A DNA stretch of 35,380 nucleotides from an uncultured Alphaproteobacteria bacterium. Lineage in GTDB: Bacteria > Pseudomonadota > Alphaproteobacteria > RF32 > CAG-239. Below, one piece after another: positions 7,193 to 15,169 of the stretch; positions within the stretch are counted from its first letter, which is position 1, and each line of letters opens with the position of its first letter. Under the pieces are notes generated by a model. That model worked only from the letters and a program-made list of their open reading frames with translations. It did not search any database and was not told the origin of the DNA. The translations under genes were made by a program, and so were the position numbers. The stretch spans positions 1 to 35,380 of the forward strand of contig CAJUCZ010000018.1 in assembly GCA_910585375.1 (NCBI GenBank), read 5' to 3'.

Positions 7193-7906
7193 ATGACCAG
7201 AGAGATTGTATTTGATACCGAAACCACGGGGTTTGATCCGGAAACAGGTGACAAACTGGTGGAAATCGGTGCGGTGGAGCTGATAAACCATATTCCGACC
7301 GGCGTGACTTATCACCAATATATTAATCCGGAAAGAGATGTGCCGGAAGATGCTTTTAAAATTCATGGTTTGTCTTATGAATATTTGAAAGATTTTCCGA
7401 CTTTTGCCCAAGTGGCAGACGAATGGCTTGATTTTGTCGGCGATGCTACTCTGGTGGCGCATAATGCCAAGTTTGACATCAATTTTGTTAATTATGAGCT
7501 TAAACAGCTCGGAAAAGAGGGATACAGCTGGGACAGGGTTGTTGATACGCTTGAAATCGCCAAGATTTTGTTTCCGGGAGCGAGAAATAATCTTGATGCC
7601 CTGTGCCGACGTTTTAATGTTGACAATACGCAGCGTACTTTGCACGGCGCTTTGCTTGATGCACAGCTGCTGGCAGAAGTTTATCTTGAGTTATTGGGCG
7701 GGCGTGAGCCGAGTTTTTTGTTGGATAAAAACAAAAAACAGGCCGCAACTGTTGAAACGACAGCGGTTGTGAAGGACAGAAAGTATAGGGAACCGCGGAT
7801 TTTTGCTTTGACTGAAGAGGCTTTGCAATTGCATAATAATTTTTTGAATACCAAAATTAAGGGCGCAATTTGGACAGCAGTGCCGGAGGAAAAAGGCGAA
7901 AATTAG
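7193..7906 (+). CDS. dnaQ: DNA polymerase III epsilon subunit (3'-5' proofreading exonuclease)
   Basis: Proofreading subunit of the replicative polymerase core. DEDDh exonuclease residues are all visible: D8 and E10 in FDTETTG, D95 in HNAKFDINF, H151 and D156 in HGALLDAQLLAEVY. 237 residues, as in other alphaproteobacterial DnaQ. The C-terminal ~65 residues form the linker and polymerase-alpha-binding tail. It lies directly downstream of coaE and probably depends on its promoter; the next gene seems to have its own promoter. Confidence 0.96.
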   Translation: MTREIVFDTETTGFDPETGDKLVEIGAVELINHIPTGVTYHQYINPERDVPEDAFKIHGLSYEYLKDFPTFAQVADEWLDFVGDATLVAHNAKFDINFVNYELKQLGKEGYSWDRVVDTLEIAKILFPGARNNLDALCRRFNVDNTQRTLHGALLDAQLLAEVYLELLGGREPSFLLDKNKKQAATVETTAVVKDRKYREPRIFALTEEALQLHNNFLNTKIKGAIWTAVPEEKGEN

Positions 7907-7913
7907 CAAATTA

Positions 7914-7942
7914 TTGTTTTTATTCCGGAATAGTGTTATACT
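7914..7942 (+). promoter_or_regulatory. Promoter of the 7970 gene
   Basis: TTGTTT (7914-7919), 17 bases, TATACT (7937-7942), 27 bases before the ATG. Confidence 0.5.
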
Positions 7943-7969
7943 GATTATTATTTGTATTGTGAGGCAGAA

Positions 7970-8728
7970 ATGTCTGAAAACAGGATAGAAGAACTTTTTG
8001 GTAAGGACAAATTGCTGGTACGGGCGATGGATGCTCCCGTACTGGCCAAAAGAGATTTTGGTCTGGTCTATGATTTTTCTATTTGGGCAGAAGAAATCGA
8101 GCAGATGAAAAAGGGAATGTTTACCAGCGGGTCGTCAACTCTGCTGGTTAAAGGAGAGGTTGTTCCCACTTATAAAAATATGGGATTTTTGATTGACGGT
8201 GAAAAAGCCGAGGCTTTTCATATTGCCGAATCTGACAGCGGCAGCAACGGGGATATTGCCGACGGTACATTTGTAGCCAATCATACGGATTTGAATTCTT
8301 TGGCGGAATTGGCTCAGAGGGTTCGCTCTAAACATTCAAAAATCATGAATGAAGTTAATATCAATATAAAAGACAGCAGTGCAGTTTTGGGATTGTTTGT
8401 TAATAAGGCAAAATCAGAGGCGCTGCAAGCCCATATTTTAATGGCGCAGGAATTTTTAATAATACAGACAGGAAAAAGGCTGCCTATTTATGTTTATGAT
8501 TCAAAAGCCGGTGAACTGACAGAGTATAATCCTTTGAAAAAAGAGAGGGAAAGTCTTGTGGCCAGGCTTAATGAAAGCAGGCGTTTTCATTCTGCAAATT
8601 TGGGATACTGGTTGGAATCTGAAAAAGAAGGCTGTTATAAAAATTATTTTGATTTGATTGCAAAATCAGAAATACAGCGGGATAATTACGTTGTTTTGCA
8701 TAAAATGCAGAATAATTCGGGCAGATAA
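7970..8728 (+). CDS. Conserved-looking cytoplasmic protein, unknown function
   Basis: 252 residues from ATG 7970, chosen because TGAGG lies 6-8 bases upstream; an in-frame TTG at 7952 is the alternative. I do not recognise the family. The protein is soluble with no signal peptide and no metal or nucleotide motif. It has alternating charged helices and a middle part rich in D/S/G. It sits between dnaQ and secB, a junction where many alphaproteobacteria have no intervening gene, and ends in a terminator shared with convergent secB. Confidence 0.7.
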   Translation: MSENRIEELFGKDKLLVRAMDAPVLAKRDFGLVYDFSIWAEEIEQMKKGMFTSGSSTLLVKGEVVPTYKNMGFLIDGEKAEAFHIAESDSGSNGDIADGTFVANHTDLNSLAELAQRVRSKHSKIMNEVNINIKDSSAVLGLFVNKAKSEALQAHILMAQEFLIIQTGKRLPIYVYDSKAGELTEYNPLKKERESLVARLNESRRFHSANLGYWLESEKEGCYKNYFDLIAKSEIQRDNYVVLHKMQNNSGR

Positions 8729-8756
8729 AAAAATCCCGATTACTCGGGATTTTTTT
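8727..8756. terminator. Bidirectional terminator
   Basis: AAAAAATCCCGA pairs with TCGGGATTTTTT around the loop TTAC (8740-8743). It lies between the convergent 7970 gene and secB. Confidence 0.85.
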
Positions 8757-8793
8757 ATGGGGTTATTGGCACCGCTCCGTATAAAAGGGGTAT

Positions 8794-9294
8794 CTATTTT
8801 TGTTCCGGTTGGGATTGTTGTCCGTTTTGCGGATGTTTGCGGTTTTGGTACATTGCGACAAAATCTATCGGATTTATCATCAACGGCGGCAGTCCGGCGG
8901 AAATGAGCGAATTAGTGATGTAGCTGCGGGCATAGGGAAAGAGCATCCGCGGGATTTCTATCAATAAAACAGGTTCTAAATGTTCTTCGGGAACATTCAG
9001 GGCGACAATGCCGCAATAGTCAAGTTCCAAAATGAACAACGGCTGAGTGCTGACGATGCCGTCAATGCGAATTTTTAAGGAAACGTTGAAGAAGTTGTCA
9101 TGCAGGTGATCGGCATTGACATCAACGTCAATATTAATTTCCGGTGCCTGATTCAGATTGCGGAAGATTTCCGGCGCATGTGGAATTTCCAAAGAAAAGT
9201 CTTTGATATACTGGGTGCTGATGACAATCGGCGGCTGGGTTCCCGCATTGTCGTTAGCCGTGGGTTGTTCCGGTGTTTGGTTTTCTTCTGACAT
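8794..9294 (-). CDS. secB: Protein-export chaperone SecB
   Basis: Holds pre-proteins unfolded and delivers them to SecA. 166 residues. The body from about residue 22 (PIVISTQYIKDFSLE) to 155 shows the family pattern, including the NAPxxF-like APEIFRN, the ELDYCGIV stretch and FPYARSYITNSLISAGLPPL. The N- and C-terminal tails are longer and richer in Q/N/P than in E. coli SecB. Strong Shine-Dalgarno AGGAGG. The divergent Tim44-like gene next to it is the classic alphaproteobacterial arrangement. Confidence 0.96.
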   Translation of the reverse strand: MSEENQTPEQPTANDNAGTQPPIVISTQYIKDFSLEIPHAPEIFRNLNQAPEINIDVDVNADHLHDNFFNVSLKIRIDGIVSTQPLFILELDYCGIVALNVPEEHLEPVLLIEIPRMLFPYARSYITNSLISAGLPPLMINPIDFVAMYQNRKHPQNGQQSQPEQK

Positions 9295-9323
9295 ATAATC
9301 CTCCTAAAGTGGTGTTTTGTTTA

Positions 9324-9352
9324 TTGATACCCTGAAAATTTTGAATCGTCAA
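9324..9352 (-). promoter_or_regulatory. Probable secB promoter
   Basis: Minus strand TTGACG (9347-9352), 17 bases, TATCAA (9324-9329). A GANTC site (9343-9347) touches the -35. Confidence 0.45.
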
Positions 9353-9361
9353 ATATTATAG

Positions 9362-9389
9362 TTGATAAAAGATATATTTCAGCTATATA
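9362..9389 (+). promoter_or_regulatory. Possible promoter of the Tim44-like operon
   Basis: TTGATA (9362-9367), 16 bases, TATATA (9384-9389). The region is very AT-rich, so the exact hexamers are uncertain. Confidence 0.35.
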
Positions 9390-9431
9390 TTTATATAGTA
9401 TATAAGGATAATTTTTTAACGGAGACAGGTA

Positions 9432-10094
9432 TTGTCGGGATATTTTGATATTTTAATTCTTTTTGTGGTGGTTTTAGTAATTTTTAAAAGATTACATTCT
9501 ATATTGGGATCAAATGCTGACAGTGAAAGCAAGGCAAAAGCTGCCGAGGAAAATGCGGCAAGGATTTTTGACATCATCATGAAAGAGGCTGAGAAAAATC
9601 AGATGGCGGAAATGTCCCGCGGCGAGAAAGAGGCCGAAAATGAAGAAAATTTGAGCGATATGGAAAAGGTATTGCGTCAGATCCCGAATTTTGACGAAGA
9701 CAGGTTTTTATACGGCGCCAAAAAAGCTTTTGAGATGATCGTCAACTCTTTTTCCAAAGGCGATATTGAAACTTTGGAAATGCTTGTCAGCAAAAAATTG
9801 TTGAAAAAGTTTCAGGATATTATTGAACAGAGAAAAGCTGAAGGTATTGTTTCCGAGGCGGATTTCATCGGTTTTGACAAGGCCGAAATTGTCAAGGCAA
9901 AGGTTTCTGCCGATAATATTGCCAAGATTACGGTAGAATTTATTTCGCAGCAGGTAAATCTTTTGAAAAATGCCGAGGGCGAAGTTATTGAAGGAGATGA
10001 AAACTTTATTCAGAATATTTCGGATATTTGGACTTTTGAACGCGCTTTGACTTCAACTAACCCCAACTGGCTGTTGGTTTCTACGAGAAAGTAA
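9432..10094 (+). CDS. Tim44-like domain protein, membrane-anchored
   Basis: 220 residues. A TTG start is used: GGAG lies 8 bases upstream and the next in-frame ATG would remove the membrane anchor. Residues 5-22 form one transmembrane helix. A charged linker follows (about 30-75), then the Tim44-like domain from about FDEDRFLYGAKKAFEMIV to the end, closing with WTFERALTSTNPNWLLV, a typical Tim44 C-terminus. In mitochondria Tim44 tethers the import motor; the bacterial relatives are inner-membrane proteins of uncertain role. The order secB / Tim44-like / mltA / smr is conserved in alphaproteobacteria. mltA begins 3 bases after the stop. Confidence 0.9.
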   Translation: MSGYFDILILFVVVLVIFKRLHSILGSNADSESKAKAAEENAARIFDIIMKEAEKNQMAEMSRGEKEAENEENLSDMEKVLRQIPNFDEDRFLYGAKKAFEMIVNSFSKGDIETLEMLVSKKLLKKFQDIIEQRKAEGIVSEADFIGFDKAEIVKAKVSADNIAKITVEFISQQVNLLKNAEGEVIEGDENFIQNISDIWTFERALTSTNPNWLLVSTRK

Positions 10095-10097
10095 ACT

Positions 10098-11297
10098 ATG
10101 ACCGGAACTAAAAATCTTAAATTATTGGCTTTGCTGCTGGCGCTTTTTGCCTGTGGCAAAGAAGAACAGCAACCTGCCGAACAAACGGAAATTCCTTTAA
10201 CCGCGGAAGAAAAAATTGATAAATCCGATTTTGAGTTGAAGCAGGTGGATTATAATTCCCTGTCAGGATGGAAAAAAGACGATCTGGCTACGGCAATGCA
10301 GGCTTTTGCCCTTTCCTGCCAAAAAATTATGGCGTCTGACAGCGATTTTCTTTCCGATAAGGCTTTGGTTAAAATTCCGACAGCCGCTTATAAGGAAATT
10401 TGCCAGAAGCTTGAGACAACCGCGCCGTTGGAATATCCTAATTTTATCGAACAGAATTTTACGCCGTATCAGGTTTTGTTCAAAGGCAACGATATAGGAC
10501 AGTTTACGTCTTATTTTGAACCGACGATTCAGGTTTCGGTTACGCGCAGCCATGGATATAATTATCCGATTTACGGTCGTCCGTATGATTTGTTTGAAAT
10601 GAATTTGAACGATTTTGACGAGGCTTATCCTAATAAAAAGCTTATGGGACGCGTTGTCGGACAGAAGTTTGTGCCTTATTTTACAAGGGACGAGATTTCC
10701 AAGACCATGATGAAAGCGCCGGTGATTTTATGGGCGGCCAATCCGGTTGATTTGTATATTGCGCAGATTCAGGGGTCTGCCGTTGCTGAGACAGAAGACG
10801 GCAAGCAGGTCCGGATTGCTTATGACAGCAATAACGGACATAAATTTACGGGAATAGGGCGAATTTTGCTGGAGAGAAGGTTAATCCGCAAAGATAAAGC
10901 ATCAATGATGGAAATCAAAAAATGGATGCATGAAAATTATGATGTGGCGAAAGACCTGATGAATGAAAACAAGCGTTATGTTTTTCATCGGTTGTCTTAT
11001 GAAAGCGGTCCGATTGGTGCCGAGGGGGTGGTTTTGACGGCGGGAAGGAGTTTGGCCGTAGATGAAAACTACATTCCTTACGGCAGTTTGCTCTGGCTGG
11101 AAACAGCGTTGCCTAAATACGGTGAGACTTATAAAATGGTTGTTGCGCAAGATACCGGAGAAGCTATCAAAGGTGCTATCCGCGGTGATTATTTTTGGGG
11201 AACCGGCAATGATGATGTTTTGGAACTGGCCGGAAAAATGAATTCGACCGGACGTTATTTTATCTTTATTCCCAAAGGTGTGGAGGTTAGTCAATAA
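10098..11297 (+). CDS. mltA: Membrane-bound lytic murein transglycosylase A
   Basis: Cleaves peptidoglycan glycan strands with formation of 1,6-anhydro-MurNAc in the periplasm (GH102). A lipoprotein signal is clear: hydrophobic stretch to residue 18, lipobox LFAC with Cys19. The MltA core includes FTSYFEPTIQVS and YTRD-like segments. The C-terminal 3D domain carries the catalytic aspartate candidate D352 in QDTGEAIKGAIRGDYFWGTG. 399 residues, as usual. The products are imported by AmpG-type permeases, and such a gene occurs at 30977-32299. Confidence 0.95.
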   Translation: MTGTKNLKLLALLLALFACGKEEQQPAEQTEIPLTAEEKIDKSDFELKQVDYNSLSGWKKDDLATAMQAFALSCQKIMASDSDFLSDKALVKIPTAAYKEICQKLETTAPLEYPNFIEQNFTPYQVLFKGNDIGQFTSYFEPTIQVSVTRSHGYNYPIYGRPYDLFEMNLNDFDEAYPNKKLMGRVVGQKFVPYFTRDEISKTMMKAPVILWAANPVDLYIAQIQGSAVAETEDGKQVRIAYDSNNGHKFTGIGRILLERRLIRKDKASMMEIKKWMHENYDVAKDLMNENKRYVFHRLSYESGPIGAEGVVLTAGRSLAVDENYIPYGSLLWLETALPKYGETYKMVVAQDTGEAIKGAIRGDYFWGTGNDDVLELAGKMNSTGRYFIFIPKGVEVSQ

Positions 11298-11299
11298 CT

Positions 11300-11806
11300 A
11301 TGGCGCGCAAATCTCCCAATAAGGCAGATGCTTTGGTTTATAAAGCATTGCAAAAAGCAATAGGGCAGGACAGGCTGCGGGTATATCTGGATTATGCCAG
11401 AATAAACCGCCCGCAGTCGCCGGTTTATGACCCATGGGAATGTTTGCTTCCGGTTTTGGTGCCGGTGATTATCGGCTTGCTGCTGATTATCAGCGTCGGG
11501 GTATTGTTCGGGCTGTTGTTTATTGTGGTCATGATTTTGGTTTACAGCACTTATGTTAAAAAGATTATGCATAAGAAGCTGATTGAAAGAACCAAAAAGT
11601 TTTTGACCGCAGATTATGACAATTGCTGCAAACTTTGGGAATTTGGCGGTATTGTTTTGGTGAATACAAAAAACAAAAAAATCGGCTGTGTGGCGCCGGA
11701 AGGCGACTGGAAGGATTTTGTCGTGCTTAATTACGCCGATTTGATGGTTGACCATAATGAAAAATCTGAACAAAAATCCGAAGACGACAGATCCCAAACA
11801 GCCTGA
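11300..11806 (+). CDS. Small inner-membrane protein, unknown function
   Basis: 168 residues starting 3 bases after mltA. A basic N-terminus (about 1-45) is followed by two closely spaced hydrophobic helices (about 49-86), then a soluble tail containing NCCKLWEFGGIVLVN. I do not recognise it. Its end overlaps the start of smr, which suggests translational coupling. Confidence 0.75.
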   Translation: MARKSPNKADALVYKALQKAIGQDRLRVYLDYARINRPQSPVYDPWECLLPVLVPVIIGLLLIISVGVLFGLLFIVVMILVYSTYVKKIMHKKLIERTKKFLTADYDNCCKLWEFGGIVLVNTKNKKIGCVAPEGDWKDFVVLNYADLMVDHNEKSEQKSEDDRSQTA

Positions 11807-12323
11807 AGATACTGATTTTTGGCAGGAGGTTGTAAAAGGCGTGCGGAAAATTCCGGTGCCTAACGTTGATATGTCAAAACCGCGGACCGAACTGCCGGAA
11901 ATCAGGCAGAATATCAATATTTTTGAGTTTTATCAGGGAGAGAAGCTGGATTATCTGCGGGCCGGCAGTTTTAACAATATTGATGCCAATACCGTCAAGC
12001 GGTTTAAACGCGGCGAGTTCAAAACAGAAGCGCGTCTTGATTTGCACGGCTGTCTGGTAGACGAAGCTTATCAGAAAGTGGAGACTTTTTTGCAAAATGC
12101 CGTCCGGCGCGGTTTGCGCTGTGTGCAAATTATTACCGGAAAAGGTTTGCATCGGGAAAATGAAGATATTTTTGCCGCCCGCGGCGTGTTAAAAGATTTG
12201 GTGCCGCAGTGGCTGAATCAGGATCATATCCGCCCATTGCTGCTGGCTTTTGACTATTCTCCGATCAGTGAAGGCGGGGACGGCGCTTTAATGCTGCTTT
12301 TGCGCCGCAAGCCTAATTCCTGA
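11757..12323 (+). CDS. Smr-domain protein
   Basis: 188 residues with a C-terminal Smr (small MutS-related) domain from about residue 85. It shows LDLHGCLVDEAYQKV with the DLHG motif, then IITGKGLH and GGDGALMLLLRRK. Smr domains are nucleases or nucleic-acid binding modules. The N-terminal FWQEVVKGVRK segment is of the type seen in alphaproteobacterial members. The start is uncertain: ATG 11757 is preferred; TTG 11748 and GTG 11841 (AGGAGG upstream, but loss of the conserved segment) are alternatives. It overlaps the previous gene by 50 bases and its 3' end overlaps nth by 11 bases on the opposite strand. Confidence 0.88.
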   Translation: MKNLNKNPKTTDPKQPEDTDFWQEVVKGVRKIPVPNVDMSKPRTELPEIRQNINIFEFYQGEKLDYLRAGSFNNIDANTVKRFKRGEFKTEARLDLHGCLVDEAYQKVETFLQNAVRRGLRCVQIITGKGLHRENEDIFAARGVLKDLVPQWLNQDHIRPLLLAFDYSPISEGGDGALMLLLRRKPNS

Positions 12324-12954
12324 TTTTTTTATCTTTGCTGTGGCAATAAGCTGCAATCGGGCAATTGGCGCAATCCGGATTTTGAGCCTTACAAACATAT
12401 CTTCCGAACAGGACAAGCCAGTGGTTGGCATTTTTCTTAAAATTGTCCGGTAAAACGCTGTTTAGATCTTTTTCGACTTCCAGCGGGTTTTTACCCTGAC
12501 TGAAATCCAGCCTGTGGGAAATGCGAAAAACATGGGTATCTACGGCGATTGTCGGTTTGTCAAACCAGACGTTTAAGACAACATTGGCGGTTTTGCGGCC
12601 GACTCCGGCGAGGCTTTCCAAGGCCGTGCGGTCGGAGGGAACTTCGCCGTTATATTTTTCAACCAGTTCCCGGCTCATTGCCATGATATTTTTGGCTTTG
12701 TTGTTATAAAGGCCGATGGTTTTGATATATTCTTTAAGTTTATCAATACCGAGCGCTAAAATTTGCTGCGGCGTATCGGCTGTTTTGAAAAGTTCTTTGG
12801 TTGCTTTATTGACGCCTTTGTCGGTGCTTTGGGCGGAAAGAATAACGGCAACCAACAAGGTGTAGGCGTTATGAAAGTCAAGTTCGCAGCGCGGATTGGG
12901 ATCCCGCTGATTAAAAATCTCCATGATTTCCATAATTTCTTTGGTATTTCTCAT
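12313..12954 (-). CDS. nth: Endonuclease III (DNA glycosylase/AP lyase)
   Basis: Removes oxidised pyrimidines and cuts the abasic site. The helix-hairpin-helix LAGVGRKTANVVL contains catalytic K121. D139 lies in VDTHVFRIS. The [4Fe-4S] loop C188-x6-C195-x2-C198-x5-C204 is intact. 213 residues, family size. The ATG overlaps the tsaD stop codon (TGATG), so the two are translationally coupled. Confidence 0.97.
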   Translation of the reverse strand: MRNTKEIMEIMEIFNQRDPNPRCELDFHNAYTLLVAVILSAQSTDKGVNKATKELFKTADTPQQILALGIDKLKEYIKTIGLYNNKAKNIMAMSRELVEKYNGEVPSDRTALESLAGVGRKTANVVLNVWFDKPTIAVDTHVFRISHRLDFSQGKNPLEVEKDLNSVLPDNFKKNANHWLVLFGRYVCKAQNPDCANCPIAAYCHSKDKKIRN

Positions 12955-14033
12955 CAGGCTTTTACTCCTCCGGCACCGGCGGCTTTGGGTGCGTCTTCAT
13001 CTAACGGCCAGCGGGGGCGAGGTTTAAAATCCAAGCCATTGGTATAACCGGCACGGAATCTTTCCAGTCCGGCCCAGGCTATCATAACGCCGTTATCCGT
13101 GCAAAAACGTATCGGCGGGGCGGAGAATACCATGTTATTGGCTTGAGCCAGAAGTTCCAGCCGGTTTCTTAAAAAGGTGTTGGATGCCACGCCGCCGGAA
13201 ACGACAAGGTCTTTGCCGTTCGGGTAGTGTTCCTGAAAATAACGGATGGCTTTTTCAAGTTTATGGCAGAGACTTTCGGTAACGGCAAACTGAAAACCGG
13301 CGCAGATGTCGGCCACATCCTGTTCGGGCAGCAGGGCGTGTTCCAATATGCCGTCCGGCGAATAAGATTCAATAATTTTGCGTACGGCGGTTTTCAATCC
13401 GGAGAAAGAAAGATTGCAGTCCGGCGAGTTGAAAAGCGGGCGCGGCAGAACAAAACGGCGGCTGTTGCCGATATCAGCCATTTTTTCTATCATCGGGCCG
13501 CCGGGGTAGCCTAAGCCCAGCATTTTTGATACTTTGTCAAAGGCCTCGCCGGCCGCATCGTCAATGGTTGTTCCGAGGCGCTGGTATTCACCGATATTTT
13601 TTACAACCAAAATCTGACAGTGTCCGCCAGAGACAAGCAATAACAAATAAGGGTATTGTACGTTGCTGGTTAATCTGGCGGCCAAAGCATGGCCTTCCAG
13701 ATGGTTTACGGCAACAAAAGGTTTGTTTAAGGCCAGAGCCATGGCTTTGGCTGCCATAACGCCGACAACGACGCCGCCGATCAATCCGGGACCGGAAGAA
13801 GCGGCAACGGCATCAACGTCATCAGGTTTTAATCCGGCTTTTTGAAAAGTGTGCTCAATAATCTCGTCAATATGTTCCAAATGCGAGCGAGCAGCAATTT
13901 CCGGTACGACGCCGCCGAAAGGTTTATGTTCTTCAAGCTGGGTTAAAAGGCATTCGCCTAATATTTGCCGCTTATCGTTGACAATGGCGGCGGCTGTTTC
14001 GTCACAGCTGCTTTCTATTCCTAAAACTATCAT
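12954..14033 (-). CDS. tsaD: tRNA N6-threonylcarbamoyladenosine transferase TsaD
   Basis: Transfers the threonylcarbamoyl group to A37 of ANN-decoding tRNAs together with TsaB and TsaE. The N-terminal GIESSCDETAAAIV is diagnostic, and the metal ligands H111 and H115 lie in HLEGH. The ATPase signatures SGGH and VSGGVASNTFLR are present. 359 residues, with a short A/G-rich C-terminal extension after PRPRWPLDE. In many alphaproteobacteria hemC lies divergently next to tsaD, followed by hemD; here the divergent neighbour is mic60 directly. Confidence 0.97.
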   Translation of the reverse strand: MIVLGIESSCDETAAAIVNDKRQILGECLLTQLEEHKPFGGVVPEIAARSHLEHIDEIIEHTFQKAGLKPDDVDAVAASSGPGLIGGVVVGVMAAKAMALALNKPFVAVNHLEGHALAARLTSNVQYPYLLLLVSGGHCQILVVKNIGEYQRLGTTIDDAAGEAFDKVSKMLGLGYPGGPMIEKMADIGNSRRFVLPRPLFNSPDCNLSFSGLKTAVRKIIESYSPDGILEHALLPEQDVADICAGFQFAVTESLCHKLEKAIRYFQEHYPNGKDLVVSGGVASNTFLRNRLELLAQANNMVFSAPPIRFCTDNGVMIAWAGLERFRAGYTNGLDFKPRPRWPLDEDAPKAAGAGGVKA

Positions 14034-14068
14034 TGCTTATCTCTTTTTTATTGCAGTTTTTTTTTAAT

Positions 14069-14097
14069 TATATACACTATAAAATAGTTTATTGCAA
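14069..14097 (-). promoter_or_regulatory. Probable tsaD-nth promoter
   Basis: Minus strand TTGCAA (14092-14097), 17 bases, TATATA (14069-14074), about 35 bases before the tsaD ATG. Confidence 0.5.
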
Positions 14098-14125
14098 AGG
14101 CAAAATTTCAGGCGAAAGGTTGAAA

Positions 14126-15169
14126 ATGGCAAATAAAATCGAGAAAAAAGAATCTGCGGCGGAAGAAACAGTTCCGGTAAAGAAAGTTTCTGGCAACAGG
14201 TATTCTCCGGTAAAAATTTTAGGGCTGATTTTGGTTCTGGGTTCCGGATGGGTAATTTATAAGAATCCGCAACTGATTGAAAGAGCGAAAGTGCTGTTGG
14301 CAGAATCGGCGGTGCGGTATTCGGATAATTTGCCGGAAAAACAGCCGATTCAAGCAGATGTTCAGGATTTGCAAAATCAGATTGCAATGCTGAGGACAGA
14401 GCTTTTTAATCTGAAGAGCACTTTGCCGGCAGAAAGTGAGCCGGTCAACGTGCAAAAGCTGAATGAGCTTTATGACAAGTTTGACTCCATTGAAAAAACA
14501 AATATGAATATTATCAATTCCAAAGCAGATGCTTCGGCCATGCTGGGAATGATGGCTCGGCTCGACGAGGTTGAAAGCAAGCTGAAACTGATAAGCAGGG
14601 CAACAGATGAAAATGCTCTGGTTTTGACTGCGGCGATGATGGTTAAAGAAGCTTCCGGCCGCGGCGGAAATTTTGTTTATGAAGCAGAAGTTTTGCAGCA
14701 GCTGGCCCAAAATAATCCGCGGTTAGCGGAACCTTTGGCCGTGATTGCAAAAACAGCGCCGTCCGGAATTGTAACAAATGCACGCCTTATTAACGAATTT
14801 GAAAGTATTTATGGTGCCATACTAAAGAAGCAAAAAGATGCGGCAGCCCAGACATGGAAAGACCGGATTTTGAACAAACTGAGCGACTTTGTAAAAGTCA
14901 GGAAAGTTAATGAAGCGGAAGAGGCGGAAATGCAGATTCTGCAGAATTTAAAAAATATCAGGGATCTTGTGCGGGAAGAAAATTTTGTTCAGGCGGCAGA
15001 AGAACTGCGTCAGCCCGAAAACGAGGTTTTGCTGGAAGATGCCGGTTTGCGGAAGTGGCAGGAAAAGGCTTTGGCCAAGGTTTATTTTGAACAGGCCGTG
15101 GGCAGGATTTCTACTTATTCTCTGGCAGCTATGAAAGTCAATGCGATTAAAAAGGAGACAATGGAATGA
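14126..15169 (+). CDS. Mitofilin/Mic60-like inner membrane protein
   Basis: 347 residues from ATG 14126 (GAAAGG upstream); a TTG-started extension to 14033 is AT-rich filler and rejected. A basic N-terminus is followed by one transmembrane helix (about 30-46), a long coiled-coil-prone region (about 80-165), and a C-terminal mitofilin-type domain from about 175 with FVYEAEVLQQLA, APSGIVTNARLINEF and WKDRILNKLSDFVKVRK. Alphaproteobacterial Mic60 shapes inner-membrane invaginations and bridges to the outer membrane, and lies before hemY, as it does here. The stop overlaps the hemY start (ATGA). Confidence 0.87.
   Translation: MANKIEKKESAAEETVPVKKVSGNRYSPVKILGLILVLGSGWVIYKNPQLIERAKVLLAESAVRYSDNLPEKQPIQADVQDLQNQIAMLRTELFNLKSTLPAESEPVNVQKLNELYDKFDSIEKTNMNIINSKADASAMLGMMARLDEVESKLKLISRATDENALVLTAAMMVKEASGRGGNFVYEAEVLQQLAQNNPRLAEPLAVIAKTAPSGIVTNARLINEFESIYGAILKKQKDAAAQTWKDRILNKLSDFVKVRKVNEAEEAEMQILQNLKNIRDLVREENFVQAAEELRQPENEVLLEDAGLRKWQEKALAKVYFEQAVGRISTYSLAAMKVNAIKKETME

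Noticed and set aside
12954..14033. Several plus-strand frames inside tsaD
   Set aside because: All lie antisense to an unmistakable TsaD gene.
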